The position numbers were made by a program, and so were the translations under genes. A stretch of DNA of 64,000 bases from assembly GCF_900100345.1 (NCBI RefSeq), contig NZ_FMTT01000001.1, positions 1 through 64,000 on the forward strand, read 5' to 3'. Source of the DNA: Paenibacillus tianmuensis (lineage in GTDB: Bacteria > Bacillota > Bacilli > Paenibacillales > NBRC-103111). Below the pieces are notes generated by a model. It saw only the letters and a list, made by a program, of their open reading frames with translations. It had not been told where the DNA came from and made no database searches. Shown one piece after another: positions 55,625-63,561 of the stretch. The first letter of the stretch is position 1; each line of letters starts with the position of its first letter.

Positions 55625-56419
55625 TTGCAAACCATTGAAGTTCTTTTAGCAGACGACAACCGAGAATTTACAAATCTTCTTTCCGAATTCATCGATGATC
55701 AGGCCGATATGCAAGTGACCGGCGTTGCTTACAATGGAAATGATGTGCTTCGTTTAGTCGAGCAAGGCCCCCGAGTGCCGGACGTATTGATTTTGGACAT
55801 TATTATGCCTCATCTGGACGGTCTTGGCGTGCTCGAGAAGCTGCGGGAAATGGATTTGAATCCGCAGCCAAAAATCATCATGCTCACTGCTTTCGGTCAA
55901 GAAAACATTACCCAAAAAGCGGTCCAGCTCGGCGCCTCGTATTACATTTTGAAACCGTTCGATATGGAAATTTTGACGAACCGGATTCGGCAGATGATCG
56001 GCACAGCGCCAGTGACTTCCTCTTCGTCGTCGCAGAAAGCAAACATCGTTCAATTGCCTAAAGGTAAAAATTTGGATGCCAACATCACAACCATCATTCA
56101 CGAAATTGGTGTGCCCGCTCACATTAAAGGGTACCAATATTTACGTGAAGCGATCACGATGGTTTATAACAACATCGAAATTCTTGGAGCGATTACGAAA
56201 ACGCTGTATCCGGCCATCGCCGAAAAGTACAAAACGACGCCAAGCCGCGTCGAGCGGGCGATCCGCCATGCGATCGAAGTCGCTTGGACACGAGGCAATA
56301 TCGACAGCATCTCGCATTTGTTCGGTTATACGATCAATATCAGCAAAGCGAAGCCGACGAATTCGGAGTTCATCGCGATGGTGGCGGATAAGCTGAGGAT
56401 TGAGCATAAGGTAAGCTGA
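55625..56419 (+). CDS. spo0A: Sporulation master regulator Spo0A
   Basis: A 264-residue response regulator. Receiver domain residues 1-125 with acidic pair LLADDN, phospho-acceptor Asp 58 in [13 protein letters not shown], and Lys in YYILKPFD. After a serine-rich hinge the DNA-binding effector domain (about 155-264) carries [20 protein letters not shown] and [20 protein letters not shown], the helix-turn-helix typical of Spo0A. GGAGG lies before TTG 55625. It is reached through the phosphorelay and controls entry into sporulation. Confidence 0.98.
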   Translation: MQTIEVLLADDNREFTNLLSEFIDDQADMQVTGVAYNGNDVLRLVEQGPRVPDVLILDIIMPHLDGLGVLEKLREMDLNPQPKIIMLTAFGQENITQKAVQLGASYYILKPFDMEILTNRIRQMIGTAPVTSSSSSQKANIVQLPKGKNLDANITTIIHEIGVPAHIKGYQYLREAITMVYNNIEILGAITKTLYPAIAEKYKTTPSRVERAIRHAIEVAWTRGNIDSISHLFGYTINISKAKPTNSEFIAMVADKLRIEHKVS

Positions 56420-56471
56420 GAGTAAGCATGACGCGGGTTAGAGCGTGTCAATGTCAAAAGCAAGGATTGCT

Positions 56472-56512
56472 ATAAATATCGGAAATGTGCCGTTTTGAGC
56501 CGATAAATATCG
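56472..56512. repeat. Direct repeat of ATAAATATCG downstream of spo0A
   Basis: ATAAATATCG occurs at 56472-56481 and 56503-56512. This marks the start of the AT-rich interval and could be a recombination or regulatory site; support is limited to the repeat itself. Confidence 0.3.
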
Positions 56513-56528
56513 AAGTGACAAACTAACA

Positions 56529-56582
56529 AATACCACTTGTTTATTGGTCTTCCTAGAAGCCGATAAGGAGTGGTATTTTTTA
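56529..56582 (+). terminator. Terminator-like structure after spo0A
   Basis: AATACCACT (56529-56537) and AGTGGTATT (56569-56577) pair, followed by six Ts, with an inner hairpin GGTCTTC/GAAGCC. The long loop suggests a two-part hairpin. Confidence 0.65.
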
Positions 56583-56748
56583 ATGACTGATTTTGACTTT
56601 CAAATGGATAATCATGCTTTGCTGTTCATCCAAAAACCTTTCACGTAAGACCTTGGAAAATACTATTTACAAAAGGAGGTTTTGGTAATATAATGAATTT
56701 AGCACTCAGATAATCTGATTGCTAACAAAAAAGAGAGGAGAGGTGTTA

Positions 56749-56916
56749 TTGGCTAAGAATACGAATGAAGGTTTTAGAATCGGTGCAGTTAAAGGTAGAA
56801 GTCAGACTAAAACTCACAGCGGTCATTACGTCGAAAGGGATACTGCTACTGGTCAATTTATTAATATGAAAACTAGTGATAAGACGCCATTTAAAGGTGT
56901 TAGAAAAGAAAAGTAA
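56749..56916 (+). CDS. Small basic protein of unknown function (55 aa)
   Basis: MAKNTNEGFRIGAVKGRSQT continues to HYVERDTATGQFINMKTSDK and ends KTPFKGVRKEK. It is lysine/arginine-rich, soluble and probably nucleic-acid- or protein-associated. AGAGGAGAGG lies 7 nt before TTG 56749, a strong site, and a terminator follows. Similar short GxRxGAVKGRSQ proteins are, to my knowledge, scattered among bacteria in accessory DNA without an assigned role. Low GC compared with spo0A. Confidence 0.6.
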   Translation: MAKNTNEGFRIGAVKGRSQTKTHSGHYVERDTATGQFINMKTSDKTPFKGVRKEK

Positions 56917-56955
56917 ACCCAAGCCTAGTAATGAATCTTACTAAGGCCTGGGTTT
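56916..56955 (+). terminator. Terminator after the 55-aa gene
   Basis: AACCCAAGCCTAGTA pairs with TACTAAGGCCTGGGTT, with small bulges, followed by TTTTC. Confidence 0.7.
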
Positions 56956-57133
56956 TCATGTTTCAAATCCCGCTAAGAAAATGTGTTTGATACATACCCA
57001 CTCCCTATTTTAAGCCGTTTAAAAGGCGATTTAAGGCTTTAAAAATATTAATAGGGATAAGAAGGGGAAAATCCATTAGAATTGACTAGAACATACTTTA
57101 TGAGCTTCTGAGGGGTATACTACTATCAAAATG

Positions 57134-57162
57134 TTGACAAAAAAAATAAGACCTGATATATT
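57134..57162 (+). promoter_or_regulatory. Strong sigmaA promoter of the 427-aa unknown gene
   Basis: TTGACA at 57134-57139, 17-nt spacer, TATATT at 57157-57162. This gives a transcript with about 400 nt of leader before the downstream gene. Confidence 0.7.
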
Positions 57163-57568
57163 ATACATAAGGCCATAAAGGAATTAGTCTATGAAATTTT
57201 GGTCTAACTAAAGAATCATTTTAATGCGCCAACATCAAAATGAGTCATACTACATAACATCTGAGTAGGTTATCATCTTTTTCGATTGTTTACAAATTCG
57301 ATGATACCAAATGTTCATGCAGAAATCAAGGATTTATTCTAATGTGAACTTTTAAAATACCTAGATGATATAGTAAATCCCTTTAGTTATGACCTTAGGA
57401 TGAAGAAGGATAGTTTCAGCTAAAACTGATGACTTCTCATTGCTATGGCTGATTAACGAATGGGGATTTTTTTAAGGGGGTTAGTAGAATTTGTTTAATA
57501 TACTAAAATATTCTACAACCTCAATGAAAAATCCTCCTTTGAAAAAACAAAATTTAGAGGTGGATTTT
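57163..57568 (+). other. Long AT-rich leader before the unknown gene
   Basis: Between promoter and start codon lie about 400 nt without a clear gene. A hairpin GGTTATCATC (57269-57278) to GATGATACC (about 57300-57308) and a late segment ending GGGGATTTTTTTAAGGGGG (57461-57480) are visible. The second has a T-run as in an attenuator. No known riboswitch motif was recognised. A TTG at 57491 opens an in-frame extension. Confidence 0.4.
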
Positions 57569-58852
57569 ATGAAGAAAGATGAACTTATTGAAAACCTAAT
57601 GTTTTTCCAACAATTTATTGGAAAAGAGAAAGTAAAGAGGCAATTACGTGATGTTGGTGAAGTAAGTAGTGATACTTTCCCTAATTTTGATGAAGTATAT
57701 ACTACTATTCGTAGCTCGAAGCCAGAGAAACAAAAAAGTGATTCAACATTAATTACTTGTGAAGCACTAGCGACAGGTTTCGAGGAGAAGATTTTGACTG
57801 AAAGTGATATTGATGACCTTTTATTCAGACTTATTGAAGATAGTTTGTTCAATTCCTACCTTTATAACATTACTTCTCATGATGTGATGCTAGAGGATAT
57901 GGGGGCATTTCCAGAAGTGATGAAGGCATGGTCTGTTCCAGAACAAAAATCATTAATTAGAAATGTTTCAAAAGCTCAAAAAGGGATGGAGTATATTATT
58001 TGTACTTATCGGGAATATGTAACGGATGGTAAACTTGAATCGTTTAGAATGTTGTTACTAGACAAAGAACTTGTTATGATAAGTGGAAAAGGAAAAGATG
58101 ACATTTATGTAGCGTATCCTACACTGGTTGAGTTCGATTTTAAACGGAACTTATTGCATATAAGACTTAGAGATGTTGATAATATTGATAGTGATGCAGA
58201 AGAAGTAGGAACTATGAGTGGTAGAATAGAACGTACCCTTAAATTTATATCCACTTTATCTCCAGTGATAAAAGTAGATAAATTCGGTGGTTTTAGAAAA
58301 AGTCTTTATCAAATTGAAGAAAACATACTATCCGAGAAAAGAACAAAAGCAGAAGAATTACTTGCCACGTTCGATGAGTCAATTAATATTTTTGTGGAAC
58401 AGGTTGTAAAGAGATTCCAACCTCCTTTAGATGCTAAATCGACTCCTAAAGAATTTATCTCATATGCAGTTCTCTCAATTATTGCCACTACGCTTAAAGT
58501 TAATGAGCTTGGTGATGTGATTGGTATTAAATTCCGTAGCACACGCGAATCGGAATCAAACAAATATGCTGAAGTGTCTATTTCAGATAAAGATTACAAA
58601 TGCATCTCGACTGATAAAGTTTATTGGCAAAACCTGATAATTTTGCAAGAACAAAAAGCAGTTGAAAGTCTAAAATTAATTAAGATATTAGATTCAGGGT
58701 TTGTTGAAGCTAAGCTAGAGTTCTCAATGGAAACAGCGAACGTAAGAATCCATCAGCGAAGCGAGCATCCTGACAAAAAGATGCGTAGTCAGCCATCTGA
58801 TGAAAAGTATTCTGACTTTATTAATTACCTTCTTCCATTTCTAATCAATTAA
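57569..58852 (+). CDS. Unknown protein of low GC (427 aa)
   Basis: A 427-residue soluble protein beginning MKKDELIENLMFFQQFIGKE. It is rich in Lys, Glu, Ile and Asn, with no membrane helix, signal peptide or recognised motif. A conserved-looking core has YPTLVEFDFKRNLLHIRLRD near 160 and a C-terminal VRIHQRSEHPDKKMRSQPSD. Codon use is strongly AT-biased, unlike the neighbours, indicating transfer. AGAGGTGG is 5-8 nt before ATG 57569; a TTG at 57491 after AAGGGGG would add 26 residues. It stands alone between terminators. An accessory or defence role is only a guess. Confidence 0.7.
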   Translation: MKKDELIENLMFFQQFIGKEKVKRQLRDVGEVSSDTFPNFDEVYTTIRSSKPEKQKSDSTLITCEALATGFEEKILTESDIDDLLFRLIEDSLFNSYLYNITSHDVMLEDMGAFPEVMKAWSVPEQKSLIRNVSKAQKGMEYIICTYREYVTDGKLESFRMLLLDKELVMISGKGKDDIYVAYPTLVEFDFKRNLLHIRLRDVDNIDSDAEEVGTMSGRIERTLKFISTLSPVIKVDKFGGFRKSLYQIEENILSEKRTKAEELLATFDESINIFVEQVVKRFQPPLDAKSTPKEFISYAVLSIIATTLKVNELGDVIGIKFRSTRESESNKYAEVSISDKDYKCISTDKVYWQNLIILQEQKAVESLKLIKILDSGFVEAKLEFSMETANVRIHQRSEHPDKKMRSQPSDEKYSDFINYLLPFLIN

Positions 58853-58863
58853 CTTTATTTGAG

Positions 58864-58890
58864 GGGAAGAATACAACATCTTCCCTTTTT
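58864..58890 (+). terminator. Terminator of the 427-aa gene
   Basis: GGGAAGA and TCTTCCC pair around ATACAACA, followed by five Ts. Confidence 0.9.
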
Positions 58891-59101
58891 CGATGAAAAA
58901 CCTAATTATAAAGGATATCATATCGGATTTTTGAAAGAATAACTTGAATAACTTAAAATAAAGTTGATCGATATCATTGACTCTGCCCTTAATCTTTTGA
59001 TTAGGGGTTATTACTTGTGCAATTTATTATATTCGTCGGGTTGATGAGGCGATGCGGTTAATGTATCTTTTGTTTATGTAGAATTACGGTATATACTGGG
59101 C

Positions 59102-59435
59102 GTGAAACATCTACGGGCTTTCATCACGGCGCTTATAATTTTTGTGATTAATGGTTGCGGAGTGGCACCTGCCAAGTGAAGCAAGGCACACCGGCAAAGG
59201 AAGCAAGCGCTTATGCAGAGGAAAAGACGATGGAATCGAAAGCAAGCGACCATCACGAAGAGGAGTTCGATAAGATTGAAATAGTCAGACCTACGAGGAA
59301 GTCACTAAGATTATCGTGGATCTGGGTGAATTGGTGGCCGATGCTTATGGCAAAAGCTCAATTCGGCTGAAAAATCGTGATTCGTCAAAGACAATATTGT
59401 TTCAGTACAATACAGTCATAAACAGCCAGCCATAG
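59102..59435 (+). pseudogene. Small lipoprotein gene with two frameshifts
   Basis: GTG 59102 reads MKHLRAFITALIIFVINGCG, a lipoprotein signal with lipobox INGC, then stops at a TGA after VAPAK (59174-59176). In the next frame PAKEASAYAEEKTMESKASD continues to EEEFDKIE, and a further shift near 59280 restores NSQTYEEVTKIIVDLGELVA, DAYGKSSIRLKNR and ends at 59435. The three pieces together make one plausible secreted lipoprotein of about 110 residues. Its function is unknown. Confidence 0.6.
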
Positions 59436-59462
59436 GCGGATGTCAAAAGACTGGCTGTTTGA
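59421..59462 (+). terminator. Terminator after the lipoprotein pseudogene
   Basis: AACAGCCAG and CTGGCTGTT pair around a 21-nt loop, followed by TTTGATTTT. Confidence 0.8.
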
Positions 59463-59494
59463 TTTTAATACCGTACAATTAAAGGAGTGTAGAA

Positions 59495-60439
59495 GTGAAA
59501 CGTATACCAATCCTCCTCATTTTTCTCATGCTGTTCATTGCTCCGGAGAACGTAAAAGCCAACGAAATGTTGCTTCAATTTAAAAACAATCTGTTAGCAA
59601 GAGAGAACAAATCTGAAGCAACTGAGATTAAAGTAATTCTGGATGCCTATCCGGTTTCGTTTAGTGGTCCACCAATGATCACAAATTCGACGACACTTGT
59701 CCAATTCAGACCTGTCTTTGAGCGATTGGGGCTTCAAATCCGTTGGGATGAGCAAAACCAAATTATAATTGGACAAAAGGAAGGGACACAAATCCAACTG
59801 CAAATTGGAAACCCTAATGCAAATGTAAACGGTAAGGCGGTCGTCCTACCTGTTACTCCAACTATTGTTAATGGCAATACATTTGTTCCTATTCGTTTCA
59901 TCTCCGAATCCGTCGATGCAAAAGTTGAGTGGGATGAAAAAAGCCGTACCGTTATCATCGAGAGTAAAAGACAATTTGCAAGCAAAGACGGGAAGTTCCA
60001 TTTTACCGCGTATGGCCTATGGAAAAATATCGCTGACATCACCAAATCAGTCGATACCGGACAAATGGACGTATTCGGTGCCCAACTTGCTATCCGGTAT
60101 TTTAACTACACATTGCTACTTATCTATTCTGATCCCAAGACTGCTGACAGCTTGAAAAATCTAAAGCTAGCTGAATATCTTGAACACGTTAAAAAGGGAA
60201 GGAATATTGCCAAAAAGGAGATTATCGAGGAAAAGCAGACAAAGCTATTCGGATTCGACGCTCTTCAGATCAAATATATGAATGGGAATGACTGGGATAA
60301 AAGAATAGATACTCTTCTAGCATTCGAATCATACTCCCATTTTTATACAATTTTAAATTCCTCCTACGAGGATACTTACAAAAGCTCCAGCAAACAATTT
60401 CAAGAGATCCTTGATAGTATGACATTTCGTGAATCTTAA
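59495..60439 (+). CDS. Secreted protein with copper amine oxidase-like N-terminal domain
   Basis: A 314-residue protein. A signal peptide MKRIPILLIFLMLFIAPENV ends with AKA-like VKANE. A copper-amine-oxidase N-terminal/stalk domain (residues about 45-155) shows the repeated pattern FRPVFERLGLQIRWDEQNQI and FVPIRFISESVDAKVEWDEK, common in Paenibacillus surface proteins. The C-terminal half (about 160-310) is an unassigned domain. It is probably wall-associated; the amine oxidase itself is absent. GTG 59495 follows AAAGGAGTG by 6 nt. GC is lower than the core genes. Confidence 0.88.
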   Translation: MKRIPILLIFLMLFIAPENVKANEMLLQFKNNLLARENKSEATEIKVILDAYPVSFSGPPMITNSTTLVQFRPVFERLGLQIRWDEQNQIIIGQKEGTQIQLQIGNPNANVNGKAVVLPVTPTIVNGNTFVPIRFISESVDAKVEWDEKSRTVIIESKRQFASKDGKFHFTAYGLWKNIADITKSVDTGQMDVFGAQLAIRYFNYTLLLIYSDPKTADSLKNLKLAEYLEHVKKGRNIAKKEIIEEKQTKLFGFDALQIKYMNGNDWDKRIDTLLAFESYSHFYTILNSSYEDTYKSSSKQFQEILDSMTFRES

Positions 60440-60466
60440 CGATTTCCGAAATGTCGCATCGTAACT

Positions 60467-60504
60467 AAGACCCCATGTCAGCGTGTTGCTATTACGGGGT
60501 CTTT
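60467..60504. terminator. Bidirectional terminator between stalk-domain and Xre genes
   Basis: AAGACCCC and GGGGTCTT pair around a 21-nt loop, followed by T on the plus strand. The right arm overlaps the stop of the minus-strand repressor gene. Confidence 0.7.
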
Positions 60505-60716
60505 GGGTTATCGTTCGGTACATATTCAATCAAATCTCCCGGCGTGATACCAAGTCCTCGACAGAGACCCTCTAGGGTGTCGTAATCAATTCTCTTTGTG
60601 GCATTAGCGGCCAACGAAGTAATAGTGTTTCGGCTGACTCCTGTTAACTCTACGACTTCTTTATTTGAAAGCCCACGCTGCTTCATAATGTCTCCAAGTT
60701 TACACCGAACGGACAT
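60492..60716 (-). CDS. Xre-family (Cro/CI-type) repressor
   Basis: A 74-residue single-HTH protein: MSVRCKLGDIMKQRGLSNKE VVELTGVSRNTITSL and an ending GITPGDLIEYVP, the HTH_26 form of small plasmid- or prophage-type regulators such as YozG. ATG 60716 has AGGAGG 6 nt upstream. A palindrome with direct repeats lies directly upstream, probably its operator, as for an autoregulated repressor. No prophage structural genes surround it. Confidence 0.9.
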   Translation of the reverse strand: MSVRCKLGDIMKQRGLSNKEVVELTGVSRNTITSLAANATKRIDYDTLEGLCRGLGITPGDLIEYVPNDNPKTP

Positions 60717-60740
60717 GAGAATCCTCCTAAAACGTTTGCA

Positions 60741-60768
60741 CAACATGTTGACATATCGAAATGTTGAC
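60741..60768. promoter_or_regulatory. Candidate operator of the Xre repressor
   Basis: CAACATGTTG at 60741-60750 is a perfect 10-bp palindrome. ATGTTGAC occurs at 60745-60752 and again at 60761-60768, one and a half helical turns apart, in the promoter zone between the repressor and the divergent downstream gene. Confidence 0.6.
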
Positions 60769-60936
60769 TTTGATTTATGTACATCTTAACAAAAAGTTTC
60801 ATCACTTTCAATTCACGAATAGGGGGATGTCATTCTTACGAACAAACCATTTCTTAATTCCAAGTTATCATCTGAATTTTGTGTGTTATGTTTCTGGACT
60901 TATTGAGAGGAATACAAACGAAAGGGGCTGCATTCC

Positions 60937-61251
60937 GTGTTAAAAAGAATCAAGCTCGTCATTGATTCGGGTAACGGTGACTTCGAAATCGCTGACGCTT
61001 TTCTGACACCCGATAAGAACCATGCCTACTTTGTTTCCGATGGTATCGTCAACTATACGATGGCCGCACGCACACAAGTTGAACGCGTCTATGTGGAATG
61101 CCACGTGTCGATCAAGCTGGGCGAAACGGCACGCGGCGATGTCGCCATTTACGATTTGCATGGAAAACTAAACTCAATGACGGCCTATCAACTATTGAAC
61201 TTCCATGTCATTCATAATGTAAGCGACATCGGACTGCTTCGTGAAGACTAA
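60937..61251 (+). CDS. Hypothetical protein (104 aa)
   Basis: GTG 60937 after AAAGGGG. MLKRIKLVIDSGNGDFEIAD then FLTPDKNHAYFVSDGIVNYT and VECHVSIKLGETARGDVAIY suggest a small beta-rich domain. No membrane segment, no recognised family. A terminator follows. Confidence 0.55.
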   Translation: MLKRIKLVIDSGNGDFEIADAFLTPDKNHAYFVSDGIVNYTMAARTQVERVYVECHVSIKLGETARGDVAIYDLHGKLNSMTAYQLLNFHVIHNVSDIGLLRED

Positions 61252-61293
61252 AAAAAGCATTACTCCATCGTTTTTAATCCCACAAATGCAAGC

Positions 61294-61332
61294 AAGCCAG
61301 CCGTGGATGAATATCCGGAAGGGCTGGCTTTT
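61294..61332. terminator. Terminator shared by convergent small genes
   Basis: AAGCCAGCC and GGCTGGCTT pair around a 19-nt loop, followed by TTTTCTCTT on the plus strand. It faces the minus-strand gene ending at 61350. Confidence 0.8.
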
Positions 61333-61349
61333 CTCTTCAAAAGCTTGGA

Positions 61350-61529
61350 TTAAGGGCGAATGTCGCACTTGTTCTTGATGAACCGTATCTGATTTTCCAG
61401 ACGGTTGACCGTTTGCTGGGATTGTTCGTCCAACTCGGTAGTTTGCATCCCGGCCAACTGCTGCTGCAGCTCTTGAAGATCGCCGCCTGCATTGGAGCAG
61501 TCGTAATTGCTTTCGAGATTGTCAACCAT
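61350..61529 (-). CDS. Small acidic helical protein (59 aa)
   Basis: MVDNLESNYDCSNAGGDLQE continues LQQQLAGMQTTELDEQSQQT to IRFIKNKCDIRP. It is Gln/Glu-rich, probably helical and coiled, with two cysteines. GGAGG (complement of 61541-61545) lies 11 nt before ATG 61529. No family recognised. It is encoded downstream of the 106-aa gene on the same strand and may be co-transcribed. Confidence 0.5.
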   Translation of the reverse strand: MVDNLESNYDCSNAGGDLQELQQQLAGMQTTELDEQSQQTVNRLENQIRFIKNKCDIRP

Positions 61530-61609
61530 GTCAAGAAGCACCTCCGCCTAAGTGAGTTCAAGCTTAGTATGGAACGTGCTTATCCAAGTATGCGGCTGAC
61601 GTCAGGTAA

Positions 61610-61930
61610 TTATAGGATCGACTGCGTGATGGGCAGCATAGCCTTATCTTCGGCGTTATTGTCGGAATACAAATCGTGTGCCCAATCCAGCCAGCCTTCG
61701 GGCAAACGCTTCGTGATGGAGGAACGGAGTTCTGAACTGGAGCAGGCCAACTCGTAAATGAGCAGCTCGTAAGTATGGAGTATGGAATCAAAATCCAGGC
61801 CAATATCGTCCATCAGCAATTCCTTCAATGCGCTTTCATTGTCACTGAAGTCTCGGTAAACCAAGCCATCATAAATTTCCGTAATCAGACCATTCTGAAC
61901 ACGAACAATTTTCTGACATGTTTTTTGCAT
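61610..61930 (-). CDS. Hypothetical protein (106 aa)
   Basis: MQKTCQKIVRVQNGLITEIY then DGLVYRDFSDNESALKELLM and ending SITKRLPEGWLDWAHDLY with SDNNAEDKAMLPITQSIL. Acidic, soluble, no recognised family. AAGGAGT precedes ATG 61930 by 7 nt and a -10 TATAAT (complement of 61962-61967) lies upstream. Confidence 0.55.
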   Translation of the reverse strand: MQKTCQKIVRVQNGLITEIYDGLVYRDFSDNESALKELLMDDIGLDFDSILHTYELLIYELACSSSELRSSITKRLPEGWLDWAHDLYSDNNAEDKAMLPITQSIL

Positions 61931-62112
61931 TGAATCTACTCCTTACCCTAGGATAAAACTAATTATACCATACGATAAAATCGATTTTTGTAGAATATTG
62001 TAAGTGCTTTGTTAATTTTTGATCATTTTTTGGACAAGATATTCATTCTTTTTGCATATGCCTTTGGAACGAGGGGAAGCTAAACCAAGGAAAACAGGAA
62101 GGAGGCCCCGCG

Positions 62113-62457
62113 ATGCATCAAGCGGATAGCTTGCAAAAAGTCGACTCCTATAAGGTCGGTGTCGGCCACATGAAAGAGCTTATGCCGACGATGGTGGAAG
62201 CATACCATCATTTTACAGCCGCTTGTTTTGCCCCCGGAGCACTGGATGAAAAGCAAAAGCAGCTGATTGCCCTTGGCATCGGCTTGTTTGCAAATAACGA
62301 GGTGTGTACGCTGTATCACGTTCAAGAAGCGCTGGCGAAAGGAGCATTCCGGCAAGAAATTCTCGAGGCGACGGCCGTAGCCTCGGCGGTGTCCAGCGGA
62401 CATGCGATGTCTCAAGGGGTAACGAGGGTGGAACAGGCGCTGGATTCCTTGACGTGA
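62113..62457 (+). CDS. AhpD-like (carboxymuconolactone decarboxylase family) protein
   Basis: A 114-residue helical protein. KELMPTMVEAYHHFTAACFA and the motif NNEVCTLYHVQEALAKGAFR near 62-81 are the AhpD/CMD core, but the peroxidase site CxxC is C-x3-H (CTLYH), so one cysteine is absent. Redox or isomerase role unclear. GGAAGGAGG precedes ATG 62113. SteA follows 14 nt after its stop. Confidence 0.82.
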   Translation: MHQADSLQKVDSYKVGVGHMKELMPTMVEAYHHFTAACFAPGALDEKQKQLIALGIGLFANNEVCTLYHVQEALAKGAFRQEILEATAVASAVSSGHAMSQGVTRVEQALDSLT

Positions 62458-62471
62458 TTGGGGATGAAGCT

Positions 62472-63542
62472 ATGAGATGGAGAACGAAAATGGGGCTTTT
62501 GCCCATCACCGGGATAACGGAAAGCGACCGAAGCACTAAGCGACTGCTTCAACGATTAGGACCGGGGCGAATCGTGGTGCTGGCGCACGATGATTTGGAC
62601 GAGCTGGCCGTGCGCGGTCTGCTCCAGGCACGGGTGTCCGCTGTCGTGAACACGGGCCGGACGATGACCGGGACAATTGCCTCCCGGGCGGTTTTGGAGC
62701 TTCTGGAGGCGGGTACGCCGCTTGTGGAGACGTCTCCGGATGCCTTTGAGCTGCTGCAGACCTCCCGGACCATTACCGTGACCGACGACGGGATCAATAC
62801 GGGAACGTCGTGGGTGCCCTGCCGTCGGTTTACCCGGCAAAGCTGGCTCGCCGGATACCGGGCCGCACAAGCTTCCGAACCGAAGCAGCTCGCCGGGTTT
62901 ATCGAGAATACGCTAAAATACGCTGCCGAAGAAAAGGAGCAGCTGCTTGAACCGCTTCCGCCCGTTACGCTGCGGACGGAGCTGCCCGGAAGGCATGCGC
63001 TGGTGGTGGTGCGGGGAAGCGGGTACCGGGAAGATTTTGCTGCTCTGAAACGTTACATACGGAGAGTCCGTCCGGTGCTGATCGGTGTGGACGGAGGGGC
63101 CGACGCCATTCTGGAGGCGGGGTACAATCCCGACATGATTATAGGGGATATGGACAGCGTATCGGATTTTGCCTTATTCAGCGGGGCCGAATTAATCGTA
63201 CATAGCTATCGGAACGGAGTGGCTCCGGGGATGGAGCGTCTTCGGTGGCTCGGGCTTGCGGCGGCTTCGCTGCCGACGGGAGGGACGAGCGAGGATGCGG
63301 CGCTCCTGCTGGCTTACGAACAAGGCTGCGAGCAGATTGTCACCGTTGGGCTCCACAGCCATATGCAGGATTTTATGGAGAAAGGACGCAAAGGCATGGG
63401 CAGTACCTGGCTGGTGCGGATGAAGATTGGAAGCAGGCTTGTCGATGCACGGGGGATCAGCCGCTTATACCCTGCAACCGAAAGGCGTAAGCCGGCAAGC
63501 TTAGGGGCGGCATGGCTCTCATTTGTCCGATTTTTGCATTGA
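62472..63542 (+). CDS. steA: SteA-like putative cytokinetic ring protein
   Basis: A 356-residue protein. The N-terminal half has a TPIT-like MGLLPITGITESDRSTKRLL and ARVSAVVNTGRTMTG; the second half (about 170-330) folds like thiamine pyrophosphokinase with VDGGADAILEAGYNPDMIIG DMDSV and a GGTSEDAALLLAYEQG motif. In Corynebacterium SteA, with SteB, is needed for cell separation. C-terminal hydrophobic helix LGAAWLSFVRFLH. ATG 62472; a longer frame from 62304 overlaps the AhpD gene and is not credible. Confidence 0.85.
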   Translation: MRWRTKMGLLPITGITESDRSTKRLLQRLGPGRIVVLAHDDLDELAVRGLLQARVSAVVNTGRTMTGTIASRAVLELLEAGTPLVETSPDAFELLQTSRTITVTDDGINTGTSWVPCRRFTRQSWLAGYRAAQASEPKQLAGFIENTLKYAAEEKEQLLEPLPPVTLRTELPGRHALVVVRGSGYREDFAALKRYIRRVRPVLIGVDGGADAILEAGYNPDMIIGDMDSVSDFALFSGAELIVHSYRNGVAPGMERLRWLGLAAASLPTGGTSEDAALLLAYEQGCEQIVTVGLHSHMQDFMEKGRKGMGSTWLVRMKIGSRLVDARGISRLYPATERRKPASLGAAWLSFVRFLH

Positions 63543-63561
63543 GAGAAGGGAGAGAACGCCA

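Noticed and set aside
56583-56648. 21-codon frame MTDFDFQMDNHALLFIQKPF after spo0A
   Set aside because: No ribosome site and too short; could be a transposase fragment but I cannot support it.
61337-61561. Minus-strand frame MNSLRRRCFLTWLTISKAIT
   Set aside because: It overlaps the 59-aa frame in another phase, has Ser/Trp/Cys-rich composition and no ribosome site.
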